Positions 38,605 through 47,243 of a DNA stretch of 64,000 nucleotides are shown here, piece by piece (the stretch's first letter is position 1; each line of letters opens with the position of its first letter). The stretch comes from Cupriavidus oxalaticus (GTDB lineage Bacteria > Pseudomonadota > Gammaproteobacteria > Burkholderiales > Burkholderiaceae). The notes under the pieces are model-generated. The model worked only from the letters and a program-made list of their open reading frames with translations, was not told the origin of the DNA and did no database searches. The position numbers and the translations under genes are program-made. The stretch lies in NCBI RefSeq assembly GCF_016894385.1, contig NZ_CP069812.1, forward strand, positions 1 to 64,000, given 5' to 3'.

Positions 38605-39207
38605 ATGTTCCGTCGTTCCCTGATTACCCATCCCCTCGCCTTCGCTGCCGTGGCGTTTGCCGCGTCGGCACTGCTGCCCTCGCCTGCCCGCGCCGCCGAC
38701 AAGACCGCAGCGCCGGCCGGCGCTTGCCCCGCATCGCTCAACTTCACCTTCCCGCGCCTGCAGGACGAAGCGCCGCAGAACCTGTGCCAGTACGCCGGCA
38801 AGGTGGTGCTGGTGGTCAACACGGCCAGCTATTGCGGCTTCACGCCGCAATACGAAGGGCTCGAGGCGCTGCACGCCAAATACAATGCGCGCGGCCTGGT
38901 GGTGCTGGGATTCCCGTCCAACGATTTCTCGCAGGAACCGGGCTCGGAGAAGCAGATTGCCGACTTCTGCTACAACACCTACGGCGTCAAGTTCCCCATG
39001 CTGGGCAAGTCGCACGTGCGCGGCAGCGACGCCAATCCGATGTATGCGCTGCTGGCCAAACAGACCGGCACCGCGCCCAGGTGGAACTTCTACAAGTACC
39101 TGATCGGCCGCGACGGCAAGGTGGTGGCCAGCTACGACAGCCGCACCAAGCCGCAGGACAAGGAACTGGTGGCGAAGATCGAATCGCTGCTCGGCGCGCA
39201 GCGCTGA
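38605..39207 (+). CDS. Exported glutathione peroxidase-family protein
   Basis: Start at ATG 38605 (TGGAG upstream) gives 200 residues with a cleavable signal peptide ending SPARAADK. The thioredoxin-fold GPx domain has the peroxidatic Cys in NTASYCGFTPQYEGLE and the Trp-Asn of APRWNFYKYLIG. The usual FPCNQF motif reads FPSNDF, so the resolving Cys and the tetrad Gln are replaced. It probably reduces peroxides in the periplasm with a thioredoxin-like donor, but the altered motif could change the mechanism. Confidence 0.88.
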   Translation: MFRRSLITHPLAFAAVAFAASALLPSPARAADKTAAPAGACPASLNFTFPRLQDEAPQNLCQYAGKVVLVVNTASYCGFTPQYEGLEALHAKYNARGLVVLGFPSNDFSQEPGSEKQIADFCYNTYGVKFPMLGKSHVRGSDANPMYALLAKQTGTAPRWNFYKYLIGRDGKVVASYDSRTKPQDKELVAKIESLLGAQR

Positions 39208-39251
39208 GCAGCGCCCTGCCCGCGCCACCTCCGCGTCACCTCCGCGCCGGC

Positions 39252-39400
39252 TCAGTCGCGCACCAGCCCTTCGGCGCGCATCGCATCCTGGACTGCGGGC
39301 CGCGCCGCCACGCGCGACAGGTATTGCTGCAGCGACGGGTACGCGCTCAGCGGCATCATCAGCATGCGCGCCCAGCCCAGGATGGTGAAGCAGTAGGCGG
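39252..39400 (-). pseudogene. Glutathione S-transferase C-terminal remnant
   Basis: The minus strand encodes AYCFTILGWARMLMMPLSAY then PSLQQYLSRVAARPAVQDAM and a stop at 39252. This is the last ~49 residues of a typical bacterial GST C-terminal helical domain. The thioredoxin-like N-terminal domain is missing, and upstream sequence is a REP-like palindrome. The gene is truncated and presumably dead. Confidence 0.72.
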
Positions 39401-39440
39401 AGGGGGATTGCAGATTTGCACAGCGTCTCGCCGTGCGATG

Positions 39441-39480
39441 GTTGGCTCCCCTCTTCCGCGTGCGGGAGCGGGGAGCCAAC
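39441..39480. repeat. REP-like palindrome, variant copy
   Basis: GTTGGCTCCCC (39441-39451) and GGGGAGCCAAC (39470-39480) form a perfect 11 bp stem with inner CCGC/GCGG pairing. It resembles the other C/T-rich then G/A-rich palindromes at 36740, 56053 and 56179, and lies at the break point of the GST remnant. Confidence 0.6.
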
Positions 39481-39500
39481 AAGCGGTGGCTGGTTTCTGC

Positions 39501-40229
39501 CTACTCCACTTCGCTGAACAACCGCCCCCACCCCTTCAGCTCGCGCGTATCCACACCGCACAGCCGCAGCGATTTCCACACCACCGTCGAAATGGTGTCG
39601 TACAGCGGAATCCCCGTCTCGGCTTCAAGCTCTTCCGCCAGATGTGCCGCACGCAGGTTGGTGCAGAACGTGGTGATCGCCTGCGGTCCGTGCTGCGCGA
39701 GGCCGCGCACCATCTCGCGGATGGTGTCCGCCTCGACTTCGGCAAAGCTGTAGTTCACGTGCAGGTCGAGGTGGCTTTCCGCCACGCAGTGAAAGCCGCT
39801 GCGTTCGTAGTTGGCGATGATGCGCTGCTGCACGTCGTCCAGGTACGGCGTGGCCAGGCCGAAGTTGCGCGCGCCGGTCTTTTCCAGGATCTCGTTGAGC
39901 GCCAGCACCGAGGTGGTGGCCGGGATGCCGGTCGCCTCGGTGATCTGCCTGCACAGCGCTTCGTCCTTGTCGAAGCCGAGCCAGCCGGACGAGGTGCCGT
40001 TCCAGGCGATGACGTCGACGCGCGCATCGGCCAGCAGGCTGGCGGCGGCCAGGATCTTGTCGAGGTTGAACTGCCCCAGCGCCTGGTCGCGCAGCGAGAT
40101 CTCGGTCACGGTAAAGCGCGAGAAATGCGCGCTGACGTTGGGCAGGCCGGCAACCATCGCGCTGGTGATGGGCTCGAGCGCCGTGTTGGAAGACGGCGTG
40201 AGCATGCCGAGTCGGATTTGCTTGGTCAT
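39501..40229 (-). CDS. Asp/Glu racemase-superfamily protein (maleate isomerase/arylmalonate decarboxylase-like)
   Basis: This 242-residue protein begins TKQIRLGMLTPSSNTALEPI, typical of maleate cis-trans isomerase and arylmalonate decarboxylase relatives. In place of the first catalytic Cys it has Asn-Gly-Thr-Ser in VIAWNGTSSGWLG, while the second Cys is kept in TTFCTNLRAA. A single-Cys site is seen in decarboxylases and some isomerases, so the exact reaction is open. It lies just downstream of an MFS gene on the same strand, beside a GntR gene and acid-catabolism genes. Confidence 0.82.
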   Translation of the reverse strand: MTKQIRLGMLTPSSNTALEPITSAMVAGLPNVSAHFSRFTVTEISLRDQALGQFNLDKILAAASLLADARVDVIAWNGTSSGWLGFDKDEALCRQITEATGIPATTSVLALNEILEKTGARNFGLATPYLDDVQQRIIANYERSGFHCVAESHLDLHVNYSFAEVEADTIREMVRGLAQHGPQAITTFCTNLRAAHLAEELEAETGIPLYDTISTVVWKSLRLCGVDTRELKGWGRLFSEVE

Positions 40230-40317
40230 GTTGTGGTCTCAGGAGTGGATGCGGGGGCCGGGACGTTGCCGGCCCCTGTTCATCTTGGAATTTGGTGATC
40301 GCAGCGATCCGCGAGGA

Positions 40318-41616
40318 TCAGACCGGGATCTTGGTCTCGTAGTCGATCGCGGTCGAGGCCAGCAGCAGCCCCACGCCGGCAGCGGCGAAGAACATCAGCG
40401 CCAGGAAGTACGAGCCGGTGAACTGCACGATCATGCCGACGATGATGGGCACGGTGATGCCGCCGATATTGCCGCCCAGGTTCATCACGCCGCCCAGGAA
40501 GCCGACCTTGTTGCGCGTGCCGAGCATCGACGGCACGCACCAGAACAGGCCGCACCAGCGCAGGAAGAACAGCGTGGACGACAGCAGCACCACCACGATG
40601 ACCGGGTCGCTGACATAGGCCACCGAGAAGATCGATGCGGTGGCCACCACCGCGGCGATGCCGAACAGCGTGCGCATCACCACGTTGGGACGGCCGCCCG
40701 CCTCTTTCCACTTGTCGGCGATCCAGCCGCCGATCAGTTCGCCGATGAAGCCGCTGAAGAAGATGATGAAGCTGGCGCCGCCCATCTGCTTGATGTCGAA
40801 GCCGTGCACCTTGTTCAGGTAGTTGGGCATCCACGTCAGCAGGCCGTAGAACACGGTGTTGAAGCACATCCAGCCGATCGCCATGCACCACACCGAGCGG
40901 TACTTGAAGAAATCGAGCGAGCGGCCCGACAGGTTGGCCGGTTCGGCGCGGTGCTCGTTGGCCAGCGCTTCCTCGATGTAGCGCGCTTCCATCTCGTTCA
41001 CGCCGCGGTGCTCGCGCGGGGAATTGCGCACGTAGTACCAGGCCAGGATGCCGGCCAGCACGGTGCCCACGCCGGCCACGATAAAGGCCAGCCGCCACGA
41101 ACCCAGCGAGGCGATCAGCCACGTGATGATGATCGCCCCCAGGGCCGCGCCCAGCGGCGCGCCGCCGTCAAGCAGCGTGGCGCCGCGGCCGCGCTCGTTC
41201 TGCGTCATCCAGATCGCATTGAGCTTGCCGCCGGCCGGGTAGATCGGCGCTTCGGCGGCGCCCAGGCCGAGCCGGGTCAGCATCAGCGACATGGCATTGG
41301 TGGTGAACGCCGCGACGGTCTGGGCGAGCCCCCAGAACACGGTGGCGCAGGCAATCACGATGCGCGGCTTGTACTTGTCGGCCAGCATCCCGCCCGGCAC
41401 CTGCATCAGCGCGTAGGTCCAGAAGAACGAACTGAGGATCAGGCCCTGCATGGTGGGACTGAGGTCGAACTCCTTCGCGATCAGCGGCATGGCCACCGAA
41501 AGCGAGGCGCGATCGATGTAGTTGATCGCGATGAGGAACAGCATCATCAAAAAAATCTTCCAGCGCACAGAGGTCTTGGCCTCCGTCAACACCGTCGCCT
41601 GGCTTGTCGTTTGCAT
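40318..41616 (-). CDS. MFS transporter, anion:cation symporter (ACS) type
   Basis: This 432-residue 12-TM protein starts WKIFLMMLFLIAINYIDRAS (helix 1) and has the MFS motif GMLADKYKPR in loop 2-3. Sequence style matches the ACS family that imports organic anions such as hexuronates, galactonate, phthalate or tartrate. It is divergent from a GntR/FCD regulator and upstream of the racemase-family gene, so it probably imports the acid that gene acts on. Confidence 0.92.
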   Translation of the reverse strand: MQTTSQATVLTEAKTSVRWKIFLMMLFLIAINYIDRASLSVAMPLIAKEFDLSPTMQGLILSSFFWTYALMQVPGGMLADKYKPRIVIACATVFWGLAQTVAAFTTNAMSLMLTRLGLGAAEAPIYPAGGKLNAIWMTQNERGRGATLLDGGAPLGAALGAIIITWLIASLGSWRLAFIVAGVGTVLAGILAWYYVRNSPREHRGVNEMEARYIEEALANEHRAEPANLSGRSLDFFKYRSVWCMAIGWMCFNTVFYGLLTWMPNYLNKVHGFDIKQMGGASFIIFFSGFIGELIGGWIADKWKEAGGRPNVVMRTLFGIAAVVATASIFSVAYVSDPVIVVVLLSSTLFFLRWCGLFWCVPSMLGTRNKVGFLGGVMNLGGNIGGITVPIIVGMIVQFTGSYFLALMFFAAAGVGLLLASTAIDYETKIPV

Positions 41617-41693
41617 GGCGGCGTCTCCTTGTCTCGGTCCTTCGGGTGGGCGGTTTTAATGGGTGTCGCGCAACAGGCCGGAGTATAAGATAC

Positions 41694-41734
41694 GTAATCT
41701 GTAATTACAACGTTCGTAAGTTATTGATTTTACG
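41694..41734. promoter_or_regulatory. Inverted repeats between the MFS and GntR genes, candidate GntR operator
   Basis: TGTAATTACA (41700-41709) is a perfect palindrome, nested with GTAAT...ATTAC (41694-41708). CGTAA (41715-41719) and TTACG (41730-41734) make a second pair. FCD-type GntR regulators often bind short TNGT-N3-ACNA-like palindromes. The site lies in the shared divergent promoter region, consistent with control of both transcripts. Confidence 0.45.
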
Positions 41735-41774
41735 ATGTTGCAGATGCCCAATTTTGGGATGTGATAGCCTTCTC

Positions 41775-42524
41775 ATGGTGCATTTCCCCATTCTGGTGAC
41801 GTCTGTGACACAAACGCTTTCCCCCACCACGCGCCTGCGCACGCTTGGCATGTCCGCGGGCATCGCTGCCCGGCTGCGCACCATGATCGAAGAGGGCGAG
41901 TTGCCGCCCGGCGCCCGCATCGACGAACGCGCCTTCTGCGAGGCCTTTGACGTTTCCAAGACACCGCTGCGCGAGGCGCTCAAGGTGCTGGTGTCCGAGG
42001 GGCTGGTGCTGCACCGGCAGTACATCGGCTACCGCGTGGCGCCGCTGGACCTGGAGGAGTTGCGCGCCACCTTCGAGACCCTGCACGGGCTGGAGGCGCT
42101 GGCCGGCGAACTGGCGGCGCGGCGGCTCGGCGACGCCGCCATGGCGAAGCTGGAGCGGCGCCACCAGGCCATGATCGATGCGCATGCCGCGGGTCGGCGC
42201 ACCGATTATTTCCGCATCAACCAGGAGATCCACCAGCTGATCATCGACGGCGCCGCCAACCCGGTGCTGGCGGGCGTCTACGCCACGCTGATGAGCAAGG
42301 TGCACCGCGCGCGCGGCGCCGCCAATGCCGACACCCTGCGCTGGCAGGAGTCGCATGAGGAACATGAGGAAATCATGGCCGCGCTGCGCGAGCCCGGCAG
42401 GCCGCACCTGGCGCAGGTGCTGCGCCGGCATTCCGAGAACACCGCGACCGAGGTGCTGGCCGTGGTGGCGCGCTCGCTGGCCGAAGCCGGGGCGCGCGAC
42501 GCCGGCCTGAAACAGTCCGCATGA
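41775..42524 (+). CDS. GntR-family (FCD subfamily) transcriptional regulator
   Basis: Start at ATG 41775 (GTG 41802 is possible) gives ~249 residues. The N-terminal wHTH is seen in GELPPGARIDERAFCEAFDV and SKTPLREALKVLVSEGLV. The C-terminal FCD ligand-binding helices follow, with the metal-binding pattern in HQLIIDGAANPVL and HEEHEEIMAAL. It is divergent from the MFS importer and directly upstream of the FAH-family gene. It is probably a repressor relieved by the acid substrate or an intermediate. Confidence 0.92.
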   Translation: MVHFPILVTSVTQTLSPTTRLRTLGMSAGIAARLRTMIEEGELPPGARIDERAFCEAFDVSKTPLREALKVLVSEGLVLHRQYIGYRVAPLDLEELRATFETLHGLEALAGELAARRLGDAAMAKLERRHQAMIDAHAAGRRTDYFRINQEIHQLIIDGAANPVLAGVYATLMSKVHRARGAANADTLRWQESHEEHEEIMAALREPGRPHLAQVLRRHSENTATEVLAVVARSLAEAGARDAGLKQSA

Positions 42525-42526
42525 AT

Positions 42527-42587
42527 CATCCCTGACGCAATCCCTCACCCAATCCATTACCCCAATCCCTTAGCCAATCCCTGACGA
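42527..42587. repeat. Five imperfect 12-13 bp tandem repeats
   Basis: Units CATCCCTGACGC, AATCCCTCACCC, AATCCATTACCCC, AATCCCTTAGCC and AATCCCTGACGA run without gaps from 3 bases after the GntR stop to 12 bases before the FAH start. They occupy the whole leader of the FAH gene. Confidence 0.85.
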
Positions 42588-42598
42588 AAGCAACGACG

Positions 42599-43459
42599 AT
42601 GAAACTGGTTCGAGTAGGCAATCCCGGCGCCGAGCGCCCTGGCGTGATCGATGCAGACGGCCGCGTGCGCGACCTGAGCGGCGTATTGGGCGAGATCGGC
42701 CCGGACGAGCTGGCGCCCGCGGCGCTGGCGCGGCTGGCGCAGGTAGACGTGGCAGCGCTGCCCGTGGTCGAAGGCACACGCGATGGTGTGCGTTTCGGCG
42801 TGCCGTGGACGGGTATCGGCAAGATCGTGGCGATTGGCCTGAACTATGCCGATCACGCCGCCGAGGCCGGCATGCCGCTGCCGGCCGAGCCGATCGTGTT
42901 CCTGAAGGCCAACAGCTCGCTGAACGGCCCGGACGACGACGTGATGCTGCCGTTCGGCTCCGAGAAGTCCGACTGGGAGGTCGAGCTCGGCGTGGTCATC
43001 GGCACCGTCGCGCGCAATGTCTCGCGCGAGGAGGCGCTGAACCACGTGGCCGGCTACTGCGTGGTCAACGACGTGTCGGAGCGCGAGTTCCAGATCGAGC
43101 GCGGCGGCACCTGGGACAAGGGCAAGGGCTGCGACACCTTCTGCCCGGTCGGCCCGTGGCTGGTGACGCGTGATGAAGTGCCCGACCCGCAGGCGCTGGG
43201 CCTGTGGCTGGAGGTCAACGGCGAGCGCGTGCAGCGGGGCAGCACCGCGACCATGGTCTTTGACGTGGCGACGGTGGTCAGCTATGTCAGCCGCTTCATG
43301 ACGCTGCTGCCCGGCGACCTGATCGCCACCGGCACGCCGCCGGGCGTGGGCATGGGCTTCAAGCCGCCGCGCTTCCTGAAGGCGGGCGACACCATGCGCC
43401 TGGGCGTGGAAGGGCTCGGTGTGCAGAGCCAGCGCGTGGTCGCCTACGGCGAGCGCTGA
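42599..43459 (+). CDS. Fumarylacetoacetate hydrolase-family protein
   Basis: This 286-residue protein has an N-terminal FAH_N-like segment and a FAH catalytic domain from about residue 75. The metal-binding motifs are visible: IGLNYADHAAEAG, then SEKSDWEVELGVVIG (acidic ligands) and FCPVGPWLVTRDE. The family includes hydrolases, decarboxylases and isomerases of 2-oxo acids in aromatic catabolism. It follows the GntR gene with 74 bases between and likely acts in the same pathway as the nearby importer and amidohydrolase. Confidence 0.9.
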   Translation: MKLVRVGNPGAERPGVIDADGRVRDLSGVLGEIGPDELAPAALARLAQVDVAALPVVEGTRDGVRFGVPWTGIGKIVAIGLNYADHAAEAGMPLPAEPIVFLKANSSLNGPDDDVMLPFGSEKSDWEVELGVVIGTVARNVSREEALNHVAGYCVVNDVSEREFQIERGGTWDKGKGCDTFCPVGPWLVTRDEVPDPQALGLWLEVNGERVQRGSTATMVFDVATVVSYVSRFMTLLPGDLIATGTPPGVGMGFKPPRFLKAGDTMRLGVEGLGVQSQRVVAYGER

Positions 43460-43557
43460 TCGCGGTCCCGGCGCAAGCCGGGCAGGGCGCGGCGTCACCC
43501 GGCAAGGTGACGCTGCCGCGCGTTGCGCGATGCTGCAACGCCGGTAAAAAACGCGCG

Positions 43558-43598
43558 TTTCGATGGTTCCCCGTCGAAACGCTTTCACACAAAGCGTT
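43558..43598. other. Tandem small hairpins upstream of the amidohydrolase gene
   Basis: TTTCGA (43558-43563) pairs with TCGAAA (43574-43579), and AACGCTTT (43578-43585) pairs with AAAGCGTT (43591-43598). They could end the FAH transcript or form a leader for the gene at 43752. There is no U-run. Confidence 0.4.
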
Positions 43599-43751
43599 GG
43601 GTTTCCATACAAAGCGTGCCGTGCGCGCAACGGTTCCGGTGGCGAAAACGCCCGGATCGCATCGATTTACACAAAATCGCACACTTGGCATTTCGCTTGC
43701 GTTTTCTGCGTGAAATACTGGTTATACAGGTTTCGCCAGAGAGCAAACGTC

Positions 43752-44975
43752 ATGTCAGAGCACGCCCCCGAGATCGAGTCGTACCTCGGTACCACACTCA
43801 AGCGCCGCTACTGCGGGCTGGCCGACACCCTGGACAGCCGCGCCGAGCTCGAGGCGATCCGGCGCAACATCCACCAGAATCCCGAACTTGCCTTTGACGA
43901 GGTCCGCACCTCCGGCCTGGTCGCCAGCCTGCTGGAAGCGTGGGGCTTCGCGGTCACGCGTGGCGTGGGCGGGACCGGCGTGGTCGGGACGCTGCAGTGT
44001 GGCGAGGGCACGCGCAGCATCGGCATTCGCGCCGACATGGACGCGTTGCCGATCCACGAGCGCACCGGGCTGCCTTACGCGAGCGCCAATGCAGGCCGCA
44101 TGCACGCCTGCGGCCACGACGGCCACACCGCGATCCTGCTCGGCGCGGCACGGCAGCTGGCGCGTACGCGCAACTTCGATGGGACTGTCCACCTGATCTT
44201 CCAGCCGGCCGAGGAAATCGGCGCGGGCGGCGGCGCCGAGCGCATGCTGGCCGACGGGCTGTTCGAACGTTTCCCGTGCGACGCGATCTTCGGCCTGCAC
44301 AACCATCCTGGCGTGGAGCAGGGCACCTTCCTGTTCCGCCCGGGCCCGTTCATGGCCGCCTGCGACACCGTCACCATCACCATCCGCGGGAAGGGCGGCC
44401 ACGCGGCGCGCCCGCACCAGTCGGTCGATCCGATCCTGGTGGCCGGAAGCCTGGTGATGGCGCTGCAATCCGTGGTGTCGCGCTTCGTGGATCCGAACGA
44501 GGCCGCGGTGGTGAGCATCGGCACGCTGCACGCCGGCCACGCACCCAATGTGATCCCGGACAGCGCGCGCATGGAAATCAGCGTGCGTTCGTTCAACCCC
44601 GATGTGCGCGCGTCGCTGGAAAACCGCATCCGCCAGCTGGCGATGTCGCAAGCCGAGGGCTACGGCGCGGTGGCGGAGATCGACTACGTGCGCGGTTATC
44701 CGGTGCTGGTGAACAGCGAGCGCGAGACCGAGTTCGCGCGCCAGGTGGCGGAGGAACTGGTCGGCGCCGACAAGGTGGTGTCGCAGGCCGCGCGCATCAC
44801 GGGCAGCGAGGACTTTGCGTATTACCTGCAGCAGCGTCCGGGCTGCTTCGTGCGGCTGGGCAACGGCGCCAACCAGCCGCTGCTGCATAACGCGGGCTAC
44901 GACTTCAACGACGAGAACCTGACGGTGGGGGCGGCGTACTGGACGCGGTTGGTGGAGCGGTATCTGGGGCGTTGA
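43752..44975 (+). CDS. M20D-family amidohydrolase (hippurate hydrolase-like)
   Basis: Start at ATG 43752 gives ~407 residues. The M20 peptidase metal ligands are present: IGIRADMDALPIHE, MHACGHDGHTAILLGAA, QPAEEIGAGGGAERM and a late GSEDFAYYLQQRPG. The dimerisation domain lies between. Family members remove N-acyl groups from amino acids (hippurate, IAA conjugates). The upstream gap of ~290 bases suggests its own promoter, but it may belong functionally with the preceding acid-catabolism genes. Confidence 0.92.
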   Translation: MSEHAPEIESYLGTTLKRRYCGLADTLDSRAELEAIRRNIHQNPELAFDEVRTSGLVASLLEAWGFAVTRGVGGTGVVGTLQCGEGTRSIGIRADMDALPIHERTGLPYASANAGRMHACGHDGHTAILLGAARQLARTRNFDGTVHLIFQPAEEIGAGGGAERMLADGLFERFPCDAIFGLHNHPGVEQGTFLFRPGPFMAACDTVTITIRGKGGHAARPHQSVDPILVAGSLVMALQSVVSRFVDPNEAAVVSIGTLHAGHAPNVIPDSARMEISVRSFNPDVRASLENRIRQLAMSQAEGYGAVAEIDYVRGYPVLVNSERETEFARQVAEELVGADKVVSQAARITGSEDFAYYLQQRPGCFVRLGNGANQPLLHNAGYDFNDENLTVGAAYWTRLVERYLGR

Positions 44976-44997
44976 GAACCCAGCGGCTGGCAAGCGC

Positions 44998-45813
44998 CTA
45001 CCGGAAGAACGCGCTCGGCGGCACGCCGAACTGCCGCCTGAACATCGTCGCGAACGCGCTCGGGCTGTCGTAGCCCAGGTCCAGCGCCACGTCGACCACC
45101 TTGCTGCCCGCGGCCAGCTTTTCCAGCGCCGCCAGCAGCCGCGCCTGCTGGCGCCATTGCCCGAAGGTCATGCCGGTCTCGCGTGCGAAGCGGCGCTGGA
45201 TGGTCTTGGGATCCACCCCCAGCCTTTCGCCCCAGTCCGCCAGGGTCAGCGCGGTGTCGGGCGCATCCACGATCGCGTCGCAGATCTGCCGCAGGCCCGC
45301 GTCAGCCGGGCGCGGCAGGTGCAGCGGCAGCGATGGCACCAGCAGGACTTCATCGAGCAGCAGCCGCATCAGGCGCGCATCGCGCGTATCCGGTTCATAG
45401 GGCAGCGGGATGTCGATCGCGGCCAGGATCAGCTCGCGCAGCAGCGGCGAGATGCCGAGCACGGTGCAGCGCTGCGGCAGGCCCGGCGCGGCATCCGGGC
45501 GGATATAAGCGGTGCGCATCTGCACGTGGCCGACCATGCGGATCCAGTGCATGGTGCCGCCCGGCATCCACATGCCGCGCGTGGGCGGCACGATCCACTG
45601 GCCTTCGTCGGTGGCCACCACCATGACGCCGTGCACCGCGTGGATCAGCTGCGCATGCGGGTGCTGGTGCCGCTTCGTCACTTCGCCAGGCAGGTAGTCG
45701 GCGGCCATTGCGGCGACCGGCATCGGGCTGCGGTCGTAGCGGACGTAGCGCGGCGGATTGCTGTAGGTGTCGCCCGCTGTGGCGGTGTCGGAAGCACGGG
45801 GCGGGCGCGGCAT
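44998..45813 (-). CDS. AraC-family transcriptional regulator
   Basis: This 271-residue protein has a cupin-like N-terminal domain (KRHQHPHAQLIHAVHGVMVV) and a C-terminal double HTH: LTLADWGERLGVDPKTIQRR and VVDVALDLGYDSPSAFATMF. It is divergent from an Fsr-like MFS exporter with 128 bases between, the usual layout of a local regulator and its target. Confidence 0.93.
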   Translation of the reverse strand: MPRPPRASDTATAGDTYSNPPRYVRYDRSPMPVAAMAADYLPGEVTKRHQHPHAQLIHAVHGVMVVATDEGQWIVPPTRGMWMPGGTMHWIRMVGHVQMRTAYIRPDAAPGLPQRCTVLGISPLLRELILAAIDIPLPYEPDTRDARLMRLLLDEVLLVPSLPLHLPRPADAGLRQICDAIVDAPDTALTLADWGERLGVDPKTIQRRFARETGMTFGQWRQQARLLAALEKLAAGSKVVDVALDLGYDSPSAFATMFRRQFGVPPSAFFR

Positions 45814-45941
45814 GTCCTTTTCTCCAAGGTTGCGGACCTATTCTCGCAGGACAGGCGCCGGGGCGCCAGCTAGCATCCAGGCTCTCAGTCCTGACTGGCC
45901 GGCGCCCCCGCTGGCCGCGTTCCGTTTGTCGAGAGCCGCCA

Positions 45942-47183
45942 ATGAGCACAACCATCGACTCCGCGCCGACCGGCGCCACAGCTTCCAGCATCTCCGCCAC
46001 GCCCGCGCAGGCCGAACGCACCGGCTTCCGCGTGCTGTCGGCGATCAGCTTCGCTCACTTCCTCAACGACATGATCCAGTCGTTGATCCTGGCGATCTAC
46101 CCGATGCTCAAGGGTGGCTTCAACCTGAGCTTCACGCAGATCGGACTGCTGACCATGACGTACCAGGTCACCGCCTCGCTGCTGCAGCCGGTGGTGGGCC
46201 TGTACACCGACAAGCATCCCAAGCCGCATTCGCTGGCGGTCGCGATGGCCTTCACGCTGGGTGGCCTCCTGCTGCTGTCGGTGGCGCCGACCTACGGTGT
46301 GCTGCTGGTGGCGGCGGCGCTGGTGGGCACCGGCTCGTCGATCTTCCATCCCGAGTCGTCGCGCGTGGCGCGCATGGCGTCGGGCGGCCAGCACGGGCTG
46401 GCGCAGTCGATCTTCCAGGTCGGCGGTAACGGTGGCAGTGCCATGGGGCCGCTGCTGGCGGCGCTGATCGTGCACCAGCAGGCCAGCCTGGCGTGGTTCT
46501 CGCTGGCGGCGCTGGTGGGCATCGTGGTGCTGTGGCGCATCGGCGGCTGGTACGCGCGCCAGCTGGCGCAGGGCGCGCGCAAGCGCAAGGCCACGGGCGC
46601 CGCGGCCAGCCCGGTGCCCACGCGCGTGGTGATGCGGGCGATGCTGGTGCTGATGGTGCTGGTGTTCTCCAAGTACTTCTACATGGCCAGCCTGACCTCG
46701 TACTACACCTTCTACCTGATGGAGCGCTTCGGGCTGGCGCGGCAGAACGCGCAACTGCACCTGTTCCTGTTCCTGTTCGCGGTGGCGGCGGGCACCATCC
46801 TGGGCGGGCCGATCGGCGACCGCATCGGGCGCAAGCGCGTGATCTGGGCATCGATCCTGGGCGTGGCGCCGTTCACGCTGCTGCTGCCGCACGTGGGCCT
46901 CGCCTGGACCACGGTGCTGACCTTCATCATCGGCTTTATCCTGGCGTCGGCGTTCTCGGCGATCCTGGTGTTCGCGCAGGAACTGATTCCCGGCAAGGTC
47001 GGCATGGTGTCGGGGCTGTTCTTCGGCTTTGCCTTCGGCATGGGCGGCATCGGCGCCGCGGTGCTGGGCGGGATGGCGGACACGCACGGCATCCGCGCGG
47101 TGTATGAGTACTGTGCCTATCTGCCGCTGCTGGGCCTGTTGACGGTGTTCTTGCCGGACCTGCGCGAGCGCGCGCACGCCTGA
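45942..47183 (+). CDS. MFS transporter, fosmidomycin-resistance (Fsr) type
   Basis: Start at ATG 45942 gives 413 residues with 12 predicted TM helices. The opening FRVLSAISFAHFLNDMIQSL and the later VGTGSSIFHPESSRVARMAS are hallmarks of the Fsr family. These efflux pumps export fosmidomycin and other compounds in E. coli. The natural substrate here is unknown. It is probably controlled by the divergent AraC regulator. Confidence 0.9.
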   Translation: MSTTIDSAPTGATASSISATPAQAERTGFRVLSAISFAHFLNDMIQSLILAIYPMLKGGFNLSFTQIGLLTMTYQVTASLLQPVVGLYTDKHPKPHSLAVAMAFTLGGLLLLSVAPTYGVLLVAAALVGTGSSIFHPESSRVARMASGGQHGLAQSIFQVGGNGGSAMGPLLAALIVHQQASLAWFSLAALVGIVVLWRIGGWYARQLAQGARKRKATGAAASPVPTRVVMRAMLVLMVLVFSKYFYMASLTSYYTFYLMERFGLARQNAQLHLFLFLFAVAAGTILGGPIGDRIGRKRVIWASILGVAPFTLLLPHVGLAWTTVLTFIIGFILASAFSAILVFAQELIPGKVGMVSGLFFGFAFGMGGIGAAVLGGMADTHGIRAVYEYCAYLPLLGLLTVFLPDLRERAHA

Positions 47184-47243
47184 CGCGGGAACGACGGTGG
47201 CTGACTGAACGGCATTCGCTGCCGGCCGGCATTTTGCGGCATC

